This document shows, one piece after another, positions 1-6,089 of a stretch of DNA of 6,089 bases; position 1 is the first letter of the stretch, and each line of letters starts with the position of its first letter. Position numbers and translations under genes: made by a program. Where the stretch lies: contig WTCC01000070.1 of the NCBI GenBank assembly GCA_013138755.1, positions 1-6,089 of the forward strand, given 5' to 3'. Below the pieces are notes generated by a model. The model had not been told where the DNA came from, ran no database searches, and worked only from the letters and a program-made list of their open reading frames with translations. Origin of the DNA: Gammaproteobacteria bacterium (GTDB taxonomy: Bacteria; Pseudomonadota; Gammaproteobacteria; SZUA-229).

Positions 1-693
1 GGTGTTTTACCTTGGTTACGCCCAGATGCTAAATCTCAAGTTACTTTTATCTATGAAGATAACAAGCCAGTAGCGATTGATACGGTTGTACTTTCAACTC
101 AGCATAACCCTGATATCAAACAAGAAGATTTGGTCAATGCGGTGATGGAAAACATTATTAAGCATGTATTACCAGAAGAGCTATTAACAGCTGAAACTAA
201 ATACCATATTAACCCTACTGGTCGATTCGTTATCGGCGGCCCAGTTGGTGATTGTGGCTTAACTGGTCGTAAAATTATTGTTGATACTTATGGCGGCATG
301 GCTCGTCATGGTGGTGGTGCATTCTCTGGCAAAGACCCGTCAAAAGTTGACCGTTCTGCCGCCTATGCAAGTCGTTATGTAGCCAAAAATGTTGTCGAAG
401 CAGGTTTAGCCGATAGATGTGAAGTTCAGGTTTCCTACGCAATCGGCGTCGCTGACCCAACGTCTATATCCGTACAAACGTTTGGCACAGGCAAGATATC
501 TGATGAAAAAATCGTTACTTTGATCAGTGAACACTTTAATTTAAAACCACGCGGCATTGTCGATATGCTGGATTTATTACGCCCTATTTACAAGAAAACT
601 GCCGCATATGGACATTTTGGACGTGAAGAGCCCGAATTTACCTGGGAAAAAACTGATAAAGCAGATGCATTAAAGGACGCAGCTGGGATATAA
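1..693 (+). CDS. metK: S-adenosylmethionine synthetase, C-terminal part (5' end outside window)
   Basis: This enzyme makes SAM from methionine and ATP, releasing phosphate and pyrophosphate, in the cytoplasm. The frame is open from base 1 and gives 230 residues before TAA at 691-693, about the last 60% of a protein usually near 385-390 residues. The first visible residues, [15 protein letters not shown], are typical MetK. The motif [13 protein letters not shown] is at fragment residues 79-91. It carries the metal- and phosphate-binding Asp and Lys of the family. The glycine-rich signature [16 protein letters not shown] follows at 104-119, with the conserved lysines. The C-terminus looks complete, with the usual FTWEKTD stretch. 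A TTG at 130 is internal and not a start. It lies upstream of ahcY in the same direction, which fits SAM production next to SAH removal. Identification is secure; only the missing N-terminus limits it. Confidence 0.97.
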   Translation, partial: GVLPWLRPDAKSQVTFIYEDNKPVAIDTVVLSTQHNPDIKQEDLVNAVMENIIKHVLPEELLTAETKYHINPTGRFVIGGPVGDCGLTGRKIIVDTYGGMARHGGGAFSGKDPSKVDRSAAYASRYVAKNVVEAGLADRCEVQVSYAIGVADPTSISVQTFGTGKISDEKIVTLISEHFNLKPRGIVDMLDLLRPIYKKTAAYGHFGREEPEFTWEKTDKADALKDAAGI

Positions 694-694
694 T
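689..694 (+). promoter_or_regulatory. Candidate sigma-70 -10 element for the ahcY riboswitch transcript
   Basis: TATAAT, a perfect match to the -10 consensus, overlaps the metK stop codon (691-693). Initiation about 7 bases downstream would put the RNA 5' end near 700-702, just before the first paired base of the SAH aptamer at 706. I see no good -35 box: the bases 16-18 upstream (about 665-672) do not resemble TTGACA. There is no TGn extended -10 directly before the hexamer. The placement is convincing, but the promoter is inferred. The alternative is read-through from metK, with the riboswitch acting inside a longer mRNA. Confidence 0.5.
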
Positions 695-705
695 TCACCC
701 ACTAA

Positions 706-844
706 TTCTGAGGAGCGCTGCATCAGATTCACATATCTGTCAGGCTCAGAAGCAAGAATCCTCAACTAGTGTCTGAATCAGCCTCGCTACGGGCTATTTT
801 CATTCAGACACTAGCCTAAGGTATCTTTATAACAACGGCGCTCA
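706..844 (+). promoter_or_regulatory. SAH riboswitch aptamer in the ahcY leader
   Basis: This RNA binds S-adenosylhomocysteine and, in known members, raises expression of SAH-recycling genes. The conserved core is visible as GAGGAGCGCTGCA (710-722), CAGGCTC (741-747) and AACGGCGCTCA (834-844). P1 pairs 713-720 with 836-843 (8 bp, one G-U). P2 pairs CAGAT 724-728 with ATCTG 735-739 around a 6-base loop. The pseudoknot P4 pairs TTCTGAG 706-712 with CTCAGAA 745-751, a perfect 7 bp. The optional P3 region, between the pseudoknot and the last P1 strand, is large and carries a 13-bp hairpin (766-814). The position directly before ahcY is the usual one for this class. Class membership rests on the conserved blocks plus three independent helices; I could not run a covariance model. 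Confidence 0.93.
766..814 (+). repeat. Long P3 hairpin (inverted repeat) inside the SAH riboswitch
   Basis: CTAGTGTCTGAAT at 766-778 is perfectly complementary to 802-814, giving 13 bp. Inside it a second short stem pairs AGCC 780-783 with GGCT 792-795. Below it, CCT 760-762 can pair with AGG 819-821 across a small internal loop. P3 is an optional element in this riboswitch class and is often short or absent. The inner motif, read on the minus strand as TAGCCCGTAGCGAGGCT, resembles small palindromic repeats scattered in proteobacterial intergenic DNA, so a REP-like insertion is possible. That resemblance is an impression, not a database match. Confidence 0.75.
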
Positions 845-875
845 TTTCTTAAATTTAAACAATTAGGAGATGAGC
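840..875 (+). promoter_or_regulatory. ahcY: Expression platform: hairpin that covers the ahcY ribosome binding site
   Basis: Bases 840-852 pair with 863-875 without a mismatch: 13 bp including two G-U pairs (846-869 and 849-866), with a 10-base A/T-rich loop at 853-862. The 3' arm contains the Shine-Dalgarno AGGAG (865-869) and the ATG at 870, and it ends right before the ATG at 876. The 5' arm shares GCTC (840-843) with the 3' strand of aptamer helix P1 (836-843), so P1 and this hairpin cannot both form fully. The inference is that SAH binding stabilises P1, frees the ribosome binding site and switches translation on. Confidence 0.75.
865..869 (+). promoter_or_regulatory. ahcY: Shine-Dalgarno of ahcY that decides between two start codons
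   Basis: AGGAG sits immediately before the ATG at 870 (no spacer) and 6 bases before the in-frame ATG at 876. Only the second spacing is normal for initiation, so 876 is the more likely start. This is a spacing argument; no experimental support is available here. Confidence 0.75.
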
Positions 876-2300
876 ATGAATGCCGTCGTAGATACAAATT
901 CAACAAATGACTACAAAGTCGCTGACATTTCACTGGCCGAGTGGGGCCACAAAGAAATCCGTATTGCAGAAACTGAAATGCCGGGTCTGATGGCATTACG
1001 TGAAGAATACGGTACAGAACAACCTCTAGCCGGCTGTCGCATCATGGGCAGCATCCACATGACTATCCAGACTGCCGTTTTGATTGAAACACTAATCGCT
1101 CTAGGGGCTGAAGTTCGCTGGGTTTCCTGCAACATCTTCTCAACACAAGATCATGCTGCTGCAGCGATCGCAGATCAGGGTATTCCTGTATTCGCATGGA
1201 AAGGCGAGACCATCGAAGAATACTGGTGGTGCACCGAACAAGCTTTATTATGGCCTGATGGCAAATTACCCAATATGATCCTGGATGATGGCGGTGATGC
1301 TACCTTGCTGGTTCACAAAGGTGCCGAGTTTGAAAAAGCTGGCGCTATCCCGGCAACGAAAGATGATGACAATGAAGAATACGCCGCAATCCTTGATGTC
1401 TTACGCCGCACTATCTCCGACGGTTCGAGCACCTGGCAGGACATTGCAACCAGTATTAAAGGCGTCACCGAAGAAACCACCACAGGTGTCCATCGCCTAT
1501 ACGAGATGCAGGAAAACAATGAGTTACTATTCCCTGCAATGAACGTGAATGATTCTGCAACAAAATCTAAGTTTGATAATCTGTATGGCTGTCGTGAATC
1601 ACTGATCGACAGTATCAAACGCGCGACGGATGTGATGATTGCCGGCAAGATCTGTGTCGTTCTTGGTTATGGCGATGTTGGTAAGGGTTGCGCACAGGCT
1701 TTCCGTGGCATGTGCGCTACTGTATGGGTCACCGAAATTGATCCTATCTGCGCCCTGCAAGCGGCAATGGAAGGTTATCGTGTCGTACAGATGGATGATG
1801 TGGCAGCCATGGGTGATATCTTCGTTACTACCACAGGTAACGTTAATGTAATCGATCACGATCATATGACTGCGATGAAGAACGAAGCCATCGTTTGCAA
1901 TATCGGACACTTTGATTCCGAGATTAACATCGGCTCACTAGAGAAATACGAATGGATTGAGATCAAACCACAGGTCGACCATGTGATTTTTCCTGATGGC
2001 AAACGAATCATCATCCTGGCCAAGGGTCGGCTGGTCAACCTGGGTTGCGCTACAGGCCACCCAAGCTTCGTTATGTCAGCTTCGTTCACCAATCAGGTTA
2101 TGGCACAGATAGAGTTCTACAAAAATAGTGATGACTACGAAAATCAAGTTTATATCCTACCGAAAAAACTTGATGAAAAAGTCGCGCGCTTACATCTGAA
2201 TAAAGTGGGTGCTAATTTAACCGCTTTATCACAAGAGCAAGCTGACTATATCAATGTACCTGTTGACGGTCCGTTTAAGCCTGAGCATTATCGCTACTAA
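876..2300 (+). CDS. ahcY: Adenosylhomocysteinase (SAH hydrolase)
   Basis: This cytoplasmic, NAD-dependent enzyme reversibly splits SAH into adenosine and homocysteine, relieving product inhibition of methyltransferases. The protein has 474 residues from ATG 876 (476 from ATG 870), the long bacterial form, with the extra segment of about 40 residues near 150-195 that the human enzyme lacks. Numbering from ATG 870, the substrate domain shows [10 protein letters not shown] (H63), CNIFSTQDH and DDGGD (D139, D140). Further on are EETTTGVHR (201-209) and [11 protein letters not shown] (K232, D236, C241). The Rossmann NAD motif GYGDVGKG is at 266-273, with the ribose-binding acidic residue E289 after it. 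NIGHFD holds H347. The C-terminus is the canonical FKPEHYRY, whose Lys and Tyr reach into the NAD site of the partner subunit. All key residues are present. Start choice rests on Shine-Dalgarno spacing. Translation is probably controlled by the SAH riboswitch just upstream. metF follows after 47 bases with no terminator visible, so co-transcription is likely. Confidence 0.98.
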   Translation: MNAVVDTNSTNDYKVADISLAEWGHKEIRIAETEMPGLMALREEYGTEQPLAGCRIMGSIHMTIQTAVLIETLIALGAEVRWVSCNIFSTQDHAAAAIADQGIPVFAWKGETIEEYWWCTEQALLWPDGKLPNMILDDGGDATLLVHKGAEFEKAGAIPATKDDDNEEYAAILDVLRRTISDGSSTWQDIATSIKGVTEETTTGVHRLYEMQENNELLFPAMNVNDSATKSKFDNLYGCRESLIDSIKRATDVMIAGKICVVLGYGDVGKGCAQAFRGMCATVWVTEIDPICALQAAMEGYRVVQMDDVAAMGDIFVTTTGNVNVIDHDHMTAMKNEAIVCNIGHFDSEINIGSLEKYEWIEIKPQVDHVIFPDGKRIIILAKGRLVNLGCATGHPSFVMSASFTNQVMAQIEFYKNSDDYENQVYILPKKLDEKVARLHLNKVGANLTALSQEQADYINVPVDGPFKPEHYRY

Positions 2301-2347
2301 TGTCTTTATTCGTTATAGCTGGCCACTGAACATGTTGAGTATTAATT

Positions 2348-3193
2348 ATGAGCACCACTAATAGCTCTGCTGTGCTGAGCTGTGAATTTTTTCCACCGCG
2401 CACGGAAGCCGGTGTTGAAAAATTACTGGTAACACAGCAAACATTGAATGATGTGTTTCAACCTGCCTACTATTCCGTTACCTTTGGTGCCGGTGGTACG
2501 ACACGAGAAAGTACACTAGAAACAGTTACATTACTGTCTAAAAAAGGCATCAATGTCGCACCTCATATCTCTTGTATTGGCTCCAGTAAACAACAGATTA
2601 AAGAACTACTGGAACTGTATAAAAGCCTCGGCATATCACGCATGGTCACACTCCGTGGCGACATACCCGAATCCGGTGAATCAACTAAAGAATTTTCTCA
2701 CGCCAATGAGTTAGTCTCTTTTATCCGTGAAACTACAGGTAATCATTTCACTATCGAAGTAGCCGCCTACCCGGAATACCACCCCGAATCAGTATCGCCA
2801 CAAAGTGATTTTGAACACTTTAAGAGCAAGGTAGCCGCTGGTGCAGATGGCGCAATCACACAGTACTTTTATAACATCGATGCTTATTCACGTTTCATCG
2901 ATAACTGTCAGCGTGAAAACATAAACATACCGATCACACCTGGCATCATGCCCATTACTAACTATGCTAGTCTGATAAGATTCTCAGATATCTGTGGCGC
3001 TGAAATTCCACGCTGGATAAGAAAGCAATTAGAAGCCTACGCTGATGACAAAGAGAGTCTGCGCTCCTTCGGACTCGATGTAACCAGTAACTTATGCAAT
3101 CAGCTCCTACAACAGGGCGCACCGGGCTTACACTTCTACACGTTAAATCAAGCTGGCGCAACGAATGCCATCTGGAAAAATCTCTCTATTTAA
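2348..3193 (+). CDS. metF: Methylenetetrahydrofolate reductase
   Basis: This flavoprotein reduces 5,10-methylene-THF to 5-methyl-THF, the methyl donor for homocysteine remethylation to methionine. The 281-residue protein is an FAD-binding TIM barrel, slightly shorter at the N-terminus than E. coli MetF (296). CEFFPPRT at 12-19 carries the catalytic Glu (E13, equivalent to E. coli Glu28). PHISCIG is at 72-78. TLRGDIP at 101-107 carries the Asp equivalent to E. coli Asp120. AAYPEYHPE is at 139-147, AITQYFY (Gln172) at 169-175, PGIMPI at 198-203 and the C-terminal LHFYTLN at 261-267. The ATG at 2348 has a weak Shine-Dalgarno (TTGAG, 2335-2339) with an 8-base spacer. It lies 47 bases after ahcY and 8 bases before rsmE, consistent with one transcript. 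The SAH riboswitch may raise metF indirectly if ahcY translation protects the mRNA, but nothing in the sequence shows this. Confidence 0.97.
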   Translation: MSTTNSSAVLSCEFFPPRTEAGVEKLLVTQQTLNDVFQPAYYSVTFGAGGTTRESTLETVTLLSKKGINVAPHISCIGSSKQQIKELLELYKSLGISRMVTLRGDIPESGESTKEFSHANELVSFIRETTGNHFTIEVAAYPEYHPESVSPQSDFEHFKSKVAAGADGAITQYFYNIDAYSRFIDNCQRENINIPITPGIMPITNYASLIRFSDICGAEIPRWIRKQLEAYADDKESLRSFGLDVTSNLCNQLLQQGAPGLHFYTLNQAGATNAIWKNLSI

Positions 3194-3201
3194 ATTTCCC
3201 C

Positions 3202-3948
3202 GTGCGCATCATACGTCTATATCACCCAGAAAACTTAACATGTGGTGAAACCACCTTTCTGGGAAAAGATAGCTCTAACCATCTAATTCGTGTACTACGA
3301 TCAAAAATTGACAACCCGGTAGTATTATTTAACGGGGATGGTTTTGATTATCAATGCACAACTCTCGATATAAATAGTAAAAAAACTCTTTTATCCATAG
3401 AATCTAGAACCGAAGTCAATAACGAGTCCAACTTAAAAATAACACTCATCCAGGGATTATCACGCCAGGACAGAATGGAAACAACCATTCAAAAATCGGT
3501 AGAGCTTGGTGTCTACAAGATAATTCCTGTCATCTGCAAACGCTCAAATCTAAAAACAAACAAAGATAAACTCACCAGGAAATTGAGCCACTGGCGTAAA
3601 GTTGCTATCAGCGCTTGCGAACAATCAGGCCGCTGCACTATTCCTGAGATTACAGACGTGATTCTATTAAATGATATCAATCAGTCGATCAAACAGGACA
3701 CACTAAAGATCACATTAAGTCCCGCAGCTGAAATCTCTCTTAAAAATATAGACAAGATGCATAATGATAGAGCACATGACAGAATAGATATAATGATTGG
3801 CCCAGAAGGCGGACTAAATGACGACGAACTTCTATTTCTAGAAAGTAAAAATTTTATGAGTGTTAGTTGTGGCCCAAGAATCTTACGAACCGAAACGGCA
3901 GGACCGGCAGTGATCAGCGCTCTTCAGATATTACGAGGTGACTTCTAG
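3202..3948 (+). CDS. rsmE: 16S rRNA (uracil(1498)-N(3))-methyltransferase
   Basis: RsmE uses SAM to methylate N3 of U1498 in 16S rRNA, near the decoding centre of the 30S subunit. From GTG 3202 the protein has 248 residues, the normal length, and begins MRIIRLYHPENL, as family members do. An N-terminal PUA-like part includes NHLIRVLRSK (about 26-35). The SPOUT trefoil-knot domain follows, with QGLSRQDRME (84-93) and KSVELGV (98-104). It also has EQSGR (140-144), the SAM-binding IGPEGG (199-204) and GPRILRTETA (224-233). The frame is open back to an ATG at 3094, but that would add 36 residues encoded over the metF 3' end and unlike RsmE. No Shine-Dalgarno precedes the GTG. With the metF stop only 8 bases upstream, translation by re-initiation or coupling is likely. 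The gene looks more A-rich than ahcY and metF. Confidence 0.95.
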   Translation: MRIIRLYHPENLTCGETTFLGKDSSNHLIRVLRSKIDNPVVLFNGDGFDYQCTTLDINSKKTLLSIESRTEVNNESNLKITLIQGLSRQDRMETTIQKSVELGVYKIIPVICKRSNLKTNKDKLTRKLSHWRKVAISACEQSGRCTIPEITDVILLNDINQSIKQDTLKITLSPAAEISLKNIDKMHNDRAHDRIDIMIGPEGGLNDDELLFLESKNFMSVSCGPRILRTETAGPAVISALQILRGDF

Positions 3949-3956
3949 ATGATTTT

Positions 3957-4427
3957 TTACGCAGCTATCTCAGCGACCATATCAACCATGGCATCAACAT
4001 CTAAAATACTGATACTTGCCCCGTTGATCCTTACCCTCTGAGAGACCATAGGATGATCTTCAGTAACAACATCATTGAGCTTAATCTGTTCACGCGTGAA
4101 TCGACTGACATGTGGAACCCCGGACATCACCAGACCTAGATAAGGATGCGAGTTCACATTACCATCTTTACCAACCGCATATAATACGACTGCCTGAGTA
4201 TTCAGATTTACTTTACTGACTGACGCACCACCAGCTGCATCGAAAGATAATAGAGGCACATCAGTACCACGCCATTCCATACGGCCCATATACCAGCTTT
4301 CCGCATGATCAGTGTCTTCGATATCTTTGACAGAAACAATTTCAGCGACTAAAGCATTTGGTACAAGTATGTTTTCCTTACGCAGTGTAAAAATTACGCA
4401 TTTAATTGATTCTGTATCTTCAGCCAT
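3957..4427 (-). CDS. CheW-domain chemosensory adaptor, ChpC-like
   Basis: CheW-type adaptors link methyl-accepting receptors to a CheA-type kinase at the inner membrane; they have no enzymatic activity. The protein has 156 residues and is essentially one CheW domain. It shows strand-rich IKCVIFTLRKENILVPNALV (8-27) and the diagnostic GRMEWRGTDVPLL (48-60, with W52-R53-G54). YLGLVMSGVPHV is at 96-107, and the closing strand ASISILDVDAM at 137-147. No signal peptide or membrane segment is seen. The ATG has a good purine-rich site, AAGAGA (4435-4440 on this strand), 7 bases upstream. It lies 21 bases downstream of the ChpA-like kinase gene, where ChpC lies in Chp gene clusters, so it probably serves that kinase. 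PilI-like or generic CheW remain possible, as CheW paralogues are hard to separate by eye. Its stop is 8 bases from the end of convergent rsmE. Confidence 0.88.
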   Translation of the reverse strand: MAEDTESIKCVIFTLRKENILVPNALVAEIVSVKDIEDTDHAESWYMGRMEWRGTDVPLLSFDAAGGASVSKVNLNTQAVVLYAVGKDGNVNSHPYLGLVMSGVPHVSRFTREQIKLNDVVTEDHPMVSQRVRINGASISILDVDAMVDMVAEIAA

Positions 4428-4448
4428 GATTAAGTCTCTTTCAATCGA

Positions 4449-6089
4449 TTAGAACGATGTACTCAGAATTGCGTTGATGTTACTGATTAGATCATCTTCC
4501 TGGAACGGTTTACCAAGATACTGATCGACGCCGATCTTCATTGCTTTTTCTTTATGCTTACTACCTGTTCTAGAGGTGATCATGATAATCGGAATATCTT
4601 TCAAACGATCATCATTCCTCACATAACTAGCAACTTCAAAACCATCCATCTTCGGCATCTCAATATCTAACAACATCAGGTCAGGTATGTTTTCTTGTAA
4701 TAGATTCGTTGCATCAACGCCATCTTTTGCCAGTACGACCTCGATACCATAGCGTTTCAGCATGCGTTCAGTAATCTTACGAATAGTAATAGAGTCATCT
4801 ACCACCATAACAGTTTTCACTTCATCGACTACCGCACTTTCGATAACATCATTTATAGCATTCGACTTGAACAGACTATCTGATACGACCAGTGCAGACA
4901 TCTCTAGAATGAGAACCACTCGTCCATCAGCAAGAATAGTTGCACCAGCAATACCATGTACCGAGCCTATCTGCATACCAACTGGTTTAACAACTATCTC
5001 ACGACGACCAAGCAAATCTTCTACATGTAGAGCAAAGTGCTGATCACCTACATTTACCAGCAGGACAGGGAATAACTGCAATTGTTTGGAGTAATTAGAC
5101 TGCTGACCTGTTAACAGACCACCAAGATGTTTTAATTCATATTCAACGCCATTGAACTCATAATGGCTATTTTCACTATCATAAAAACGCTGCAGCTCAA
5201 GACCGGTAATCCGGACAACACCTTCAATACTTGATAGCGGCACCGCGTACACATCATCGGCAGCACTTACTAACAGCGCCTGATTGATTGCTAATGTAAG
5301 TGGCAAACGGATATTAAATTCAGTACCTTTACCTTGTACGGTTTCGATCTCAAGCACACCGCCCAACTGTTTTATCTCACTATCAACAACATCCATACCC
5401 ACGCCACGACCAGCAACCTGTGTCACTTCATCGGCAGTACTGAATCCGGCGTGTAAGATAAATTGTAATACATCGCGATCAGATAATTTTGAGTCTTCTG
5501 TCAGAAGTCCCAGAGACACTGCTTTTTGTCGGACCTTGCCAGCATCAATACCTGCGCCATCATCTTTTACATTTATGACGACATCAGATCCCTGACGATC
5601 TACCGCGATTAAGATCTTGCCGGTTTCTTTTTTACCCAACACTCTGCGTGCATCCGGGTTCTCTATGCCGTGTGCAACAGCGTTACGCAACATATGTTCT
5701 AGTGGCGCAATAATTCTGTCTAATACAGTACGATCGACTTCACTGTTTTCGCCATCGATTTCCAACTCGATCTCTTTTCCTAACTCTCTTGCCACCTGAC
5801 GAACGATTCGTCTTAAACGAGAGGACAGTCCACCAAAACGCACCATTCTGGTACGCATCAAACCTTCTTGCAGATCACTACTTACTCTAGACTCCTGCAA
5901 CAATAATGTTTCCGAGTCACGGGTAATCTCAGTCAAAATCTCATTGATACTCTCAACGTCAGCAGCCGTTTCACTCAAACTTCGTGTTAACTGCTGCAGT
6001 GTTGAATATTGATCCATCTCTAACGGATCAAAACCGTCATCAAAATTATCAGACTCTTTCTCATAGCCAGATCTAATCTGAATTTCGGT
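4449..6089 (-). CDS. chpA: ChpA-like hybrid chemosensory histidine kinase, C-terminal part (5' end outside window)
   Basis: In known relatives ChpA is the CheA-type kinase of the Chp/Pil system that controls type IV pilus twitching and linked signalling. The frame is open to the right edge, giving 546 residues; the Met at 6015-6017 is internal. The first visible part, ending DPLEMDQYSTLQQL (about 22-35), matches the segment before the kinase core in ChpA proteins. The coiled dimerisation region runs to about residue 100. The HATPase follows, with N-box HMLRNAVAHG (132-141), DDGAGID (176-182) and GRGVGMD (227-233). A CheW-like regulatory domain covers about 262-400. A receiver domain covers about 425-545: acidic pair D431-D432, phosphoacceptor D475 in LLDIEMP, Thr505 and Lys527 in GKPF. 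The phospho-accepting Hpt domains should lie beyond the window edge and cannot be checked. The CheW-domain gene follows after 21 bases, so the two are probably one operon. The chpA name rests on architecture and the pre-kinase motif. Confidence 0.9.
   Translation of the reverse strand, partial: TEIQIRSGYEKESDNFDDGFDPLEMDQYSTLQQLTRSLSETAADVESINEILTEITRDSETLLLQESRVSSDLQEGLMRTRMVRFGGLSSRLRRIVRQVARELGKEIELEIDGENSEVDRTVLDRIIAPLEHMLRNAVAHGIENPDARRVLGKKETGKILIAVDRQGSDVVINVKDDGAGIDAGKVRQKAVSLGLLTEDSKLSDRDVLQFILHAGFSTADEVTQVAGRGVGMDVVDSEIKQLGGVLEIETVQGKGTEFNIRLPLTLAINQALLVSAADDVYAVPLSSIEGVVRITGLELQRFYDSENSHYEFNGVEYELKHLGGLLTGQQSNYSKQLQLFPVLLVNVGDQHFALHVEDLLGRREIVVKPVGMQIGSVHGIAGATILADGRVVLILEMSALVVSDSLFKSNAINDVIESAVVDEVKTVMVVDDSITIRKITERMLKRYGIEVVLAKDGVDATNLLQENIPDLMLLDIEMPKMDGFEVASYVRNDDRLKDIPIIMITSRTGSKHKEKAMKIGVDQYLGKPFQEDDLISNINAILSTSF

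Noticed and set aside
130..132. TTG as a metK start codon
   Set aside because: The same frame is open and clearly MetK from base 1 ([13 protein letters not shown]), so this is an internal leucine codon of a gene cut by the window edge.
766..826. P3 hairpin as an intrinsic terminator
   Set aside because: The 13-bp stem is followed by CCTAAGGTATC, with no run of T. The hairpin also lies inside the aptamer before the last P1 strand, where termination would destroy the aptamer.
702..866. CTAATT 702-707 pairing with AATTAG 861-866 as an alternative anti-Shine-Dalgarno
   Set aside because: It is only 6 bp, mostly A-T and very distant. The 13-bp local hairpin 840-852/863-875 covers the same site far better.
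811..2092. Minus-strand and out-of-frame open frames in and around ahcY (for example 811-996, 911-1135, 1285-1542, 1313-1648, 1599-1910)
   Set aside because: They overlap the highly conserved ahcY coding region or the riboswitch and show no domain motifs.
3094..3201. Longer RsmE start at ATG 3094, overlapping the metF 3' end
   Set aside because: The added 36 residues show no family resemblance and lie over metF coding sequence in another frame. The typical RsmE N-terminus begins exactly at GTG 3202.
3953..3958. T6 run after rsmE as part of a terminator
   Set aside because: No inverted repeat could be found in the 40 bases before it on the plus strand.
4762..5799. Plus-strand open frames opposite the kinase (4762-5043, 5284-5595, 5617-5799)
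   Set aside because: They are short, low in recognisable motifs, rich in Ser/Thr/Pro as expected from antisense frames, and lie wholly within a secure conserved kinase gene.
6015..6017. ATG on the minus strand as start of the kinase
   Set aside because: The frame continues without a stop to the window edge. The 24 upstream codons, ending DPLE, match the ChpA region before the kinase core.

Overview
The window comes from a bacterial chromosome, most likely a gammaproteobacterium of moderate G+C content. Three things point there: an S-adenosylhomocysteine (SAH) riboswitch in front of ahcY, an AhcY of the long bacterial form, and a Chp-type (type IV pilus) chemosensory kinase ending in a receiver domain. 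I cannot name the genus from the sequence alone.

Left part (1-3948, + strand): a methyl-cycle block. The 3' end of metK (SAM synthetase) enters from the left edge. A consensus-like -10 element overlaps its stop codon. It is followed by an SAH riboswitch whose aptamer helices can be traced by eye. The riboswitch leads into a hairpin that would cover the ahcY ribosome binding site and that competes with aptamer helix P1. Next come ahcY (SAH hydrolase), metF (methylene-THF reductase) and, 8 bases after metF, rsmE (16S rRNA m3U1498 methyltransferase), which starts with GTG and has no visible Shine-Dalgarno. Together these genes make SAM, remove the SAH left by methylation, supply the methyl-THF used to remethylate homocysteine, and include one SAM consumer. 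The methionine synthase that would close the cycle is not in the window.

Right part (3957-6089, - strand): a chemosensory pair convergent with rsmE. The C-terminal 546 residues of a ChpA-like hybrid histidine kinase (dimerisation region, HATPase, CheW-like domain, receiver) run in from the right edge. A CheW-domain protein in the position of ChpC follows 21 bases downstream. These genes belong to a separate function (control of twitching motility and pilus-linked signalling in known relatives) and end back to back with the methyl-cycle block, 8 bases apart.

The most interesting part is the 176-base metK-ahcY intergenic region. It contains a complete candidate SAH-responsive ON switch: own promoter, H-type pseudoknot aptamer, an unusually long P3 hairpin, and a translational expression platform with mutually exclusive pairing. 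The riboswitch class is known; the details of this platform and of the P3 insert are what deserve a second look. No unknown protein system, CRISPR array, insertion sequence, tRNA or rRNA gene was seen, and no stretch over 300 bases lacks a gene.
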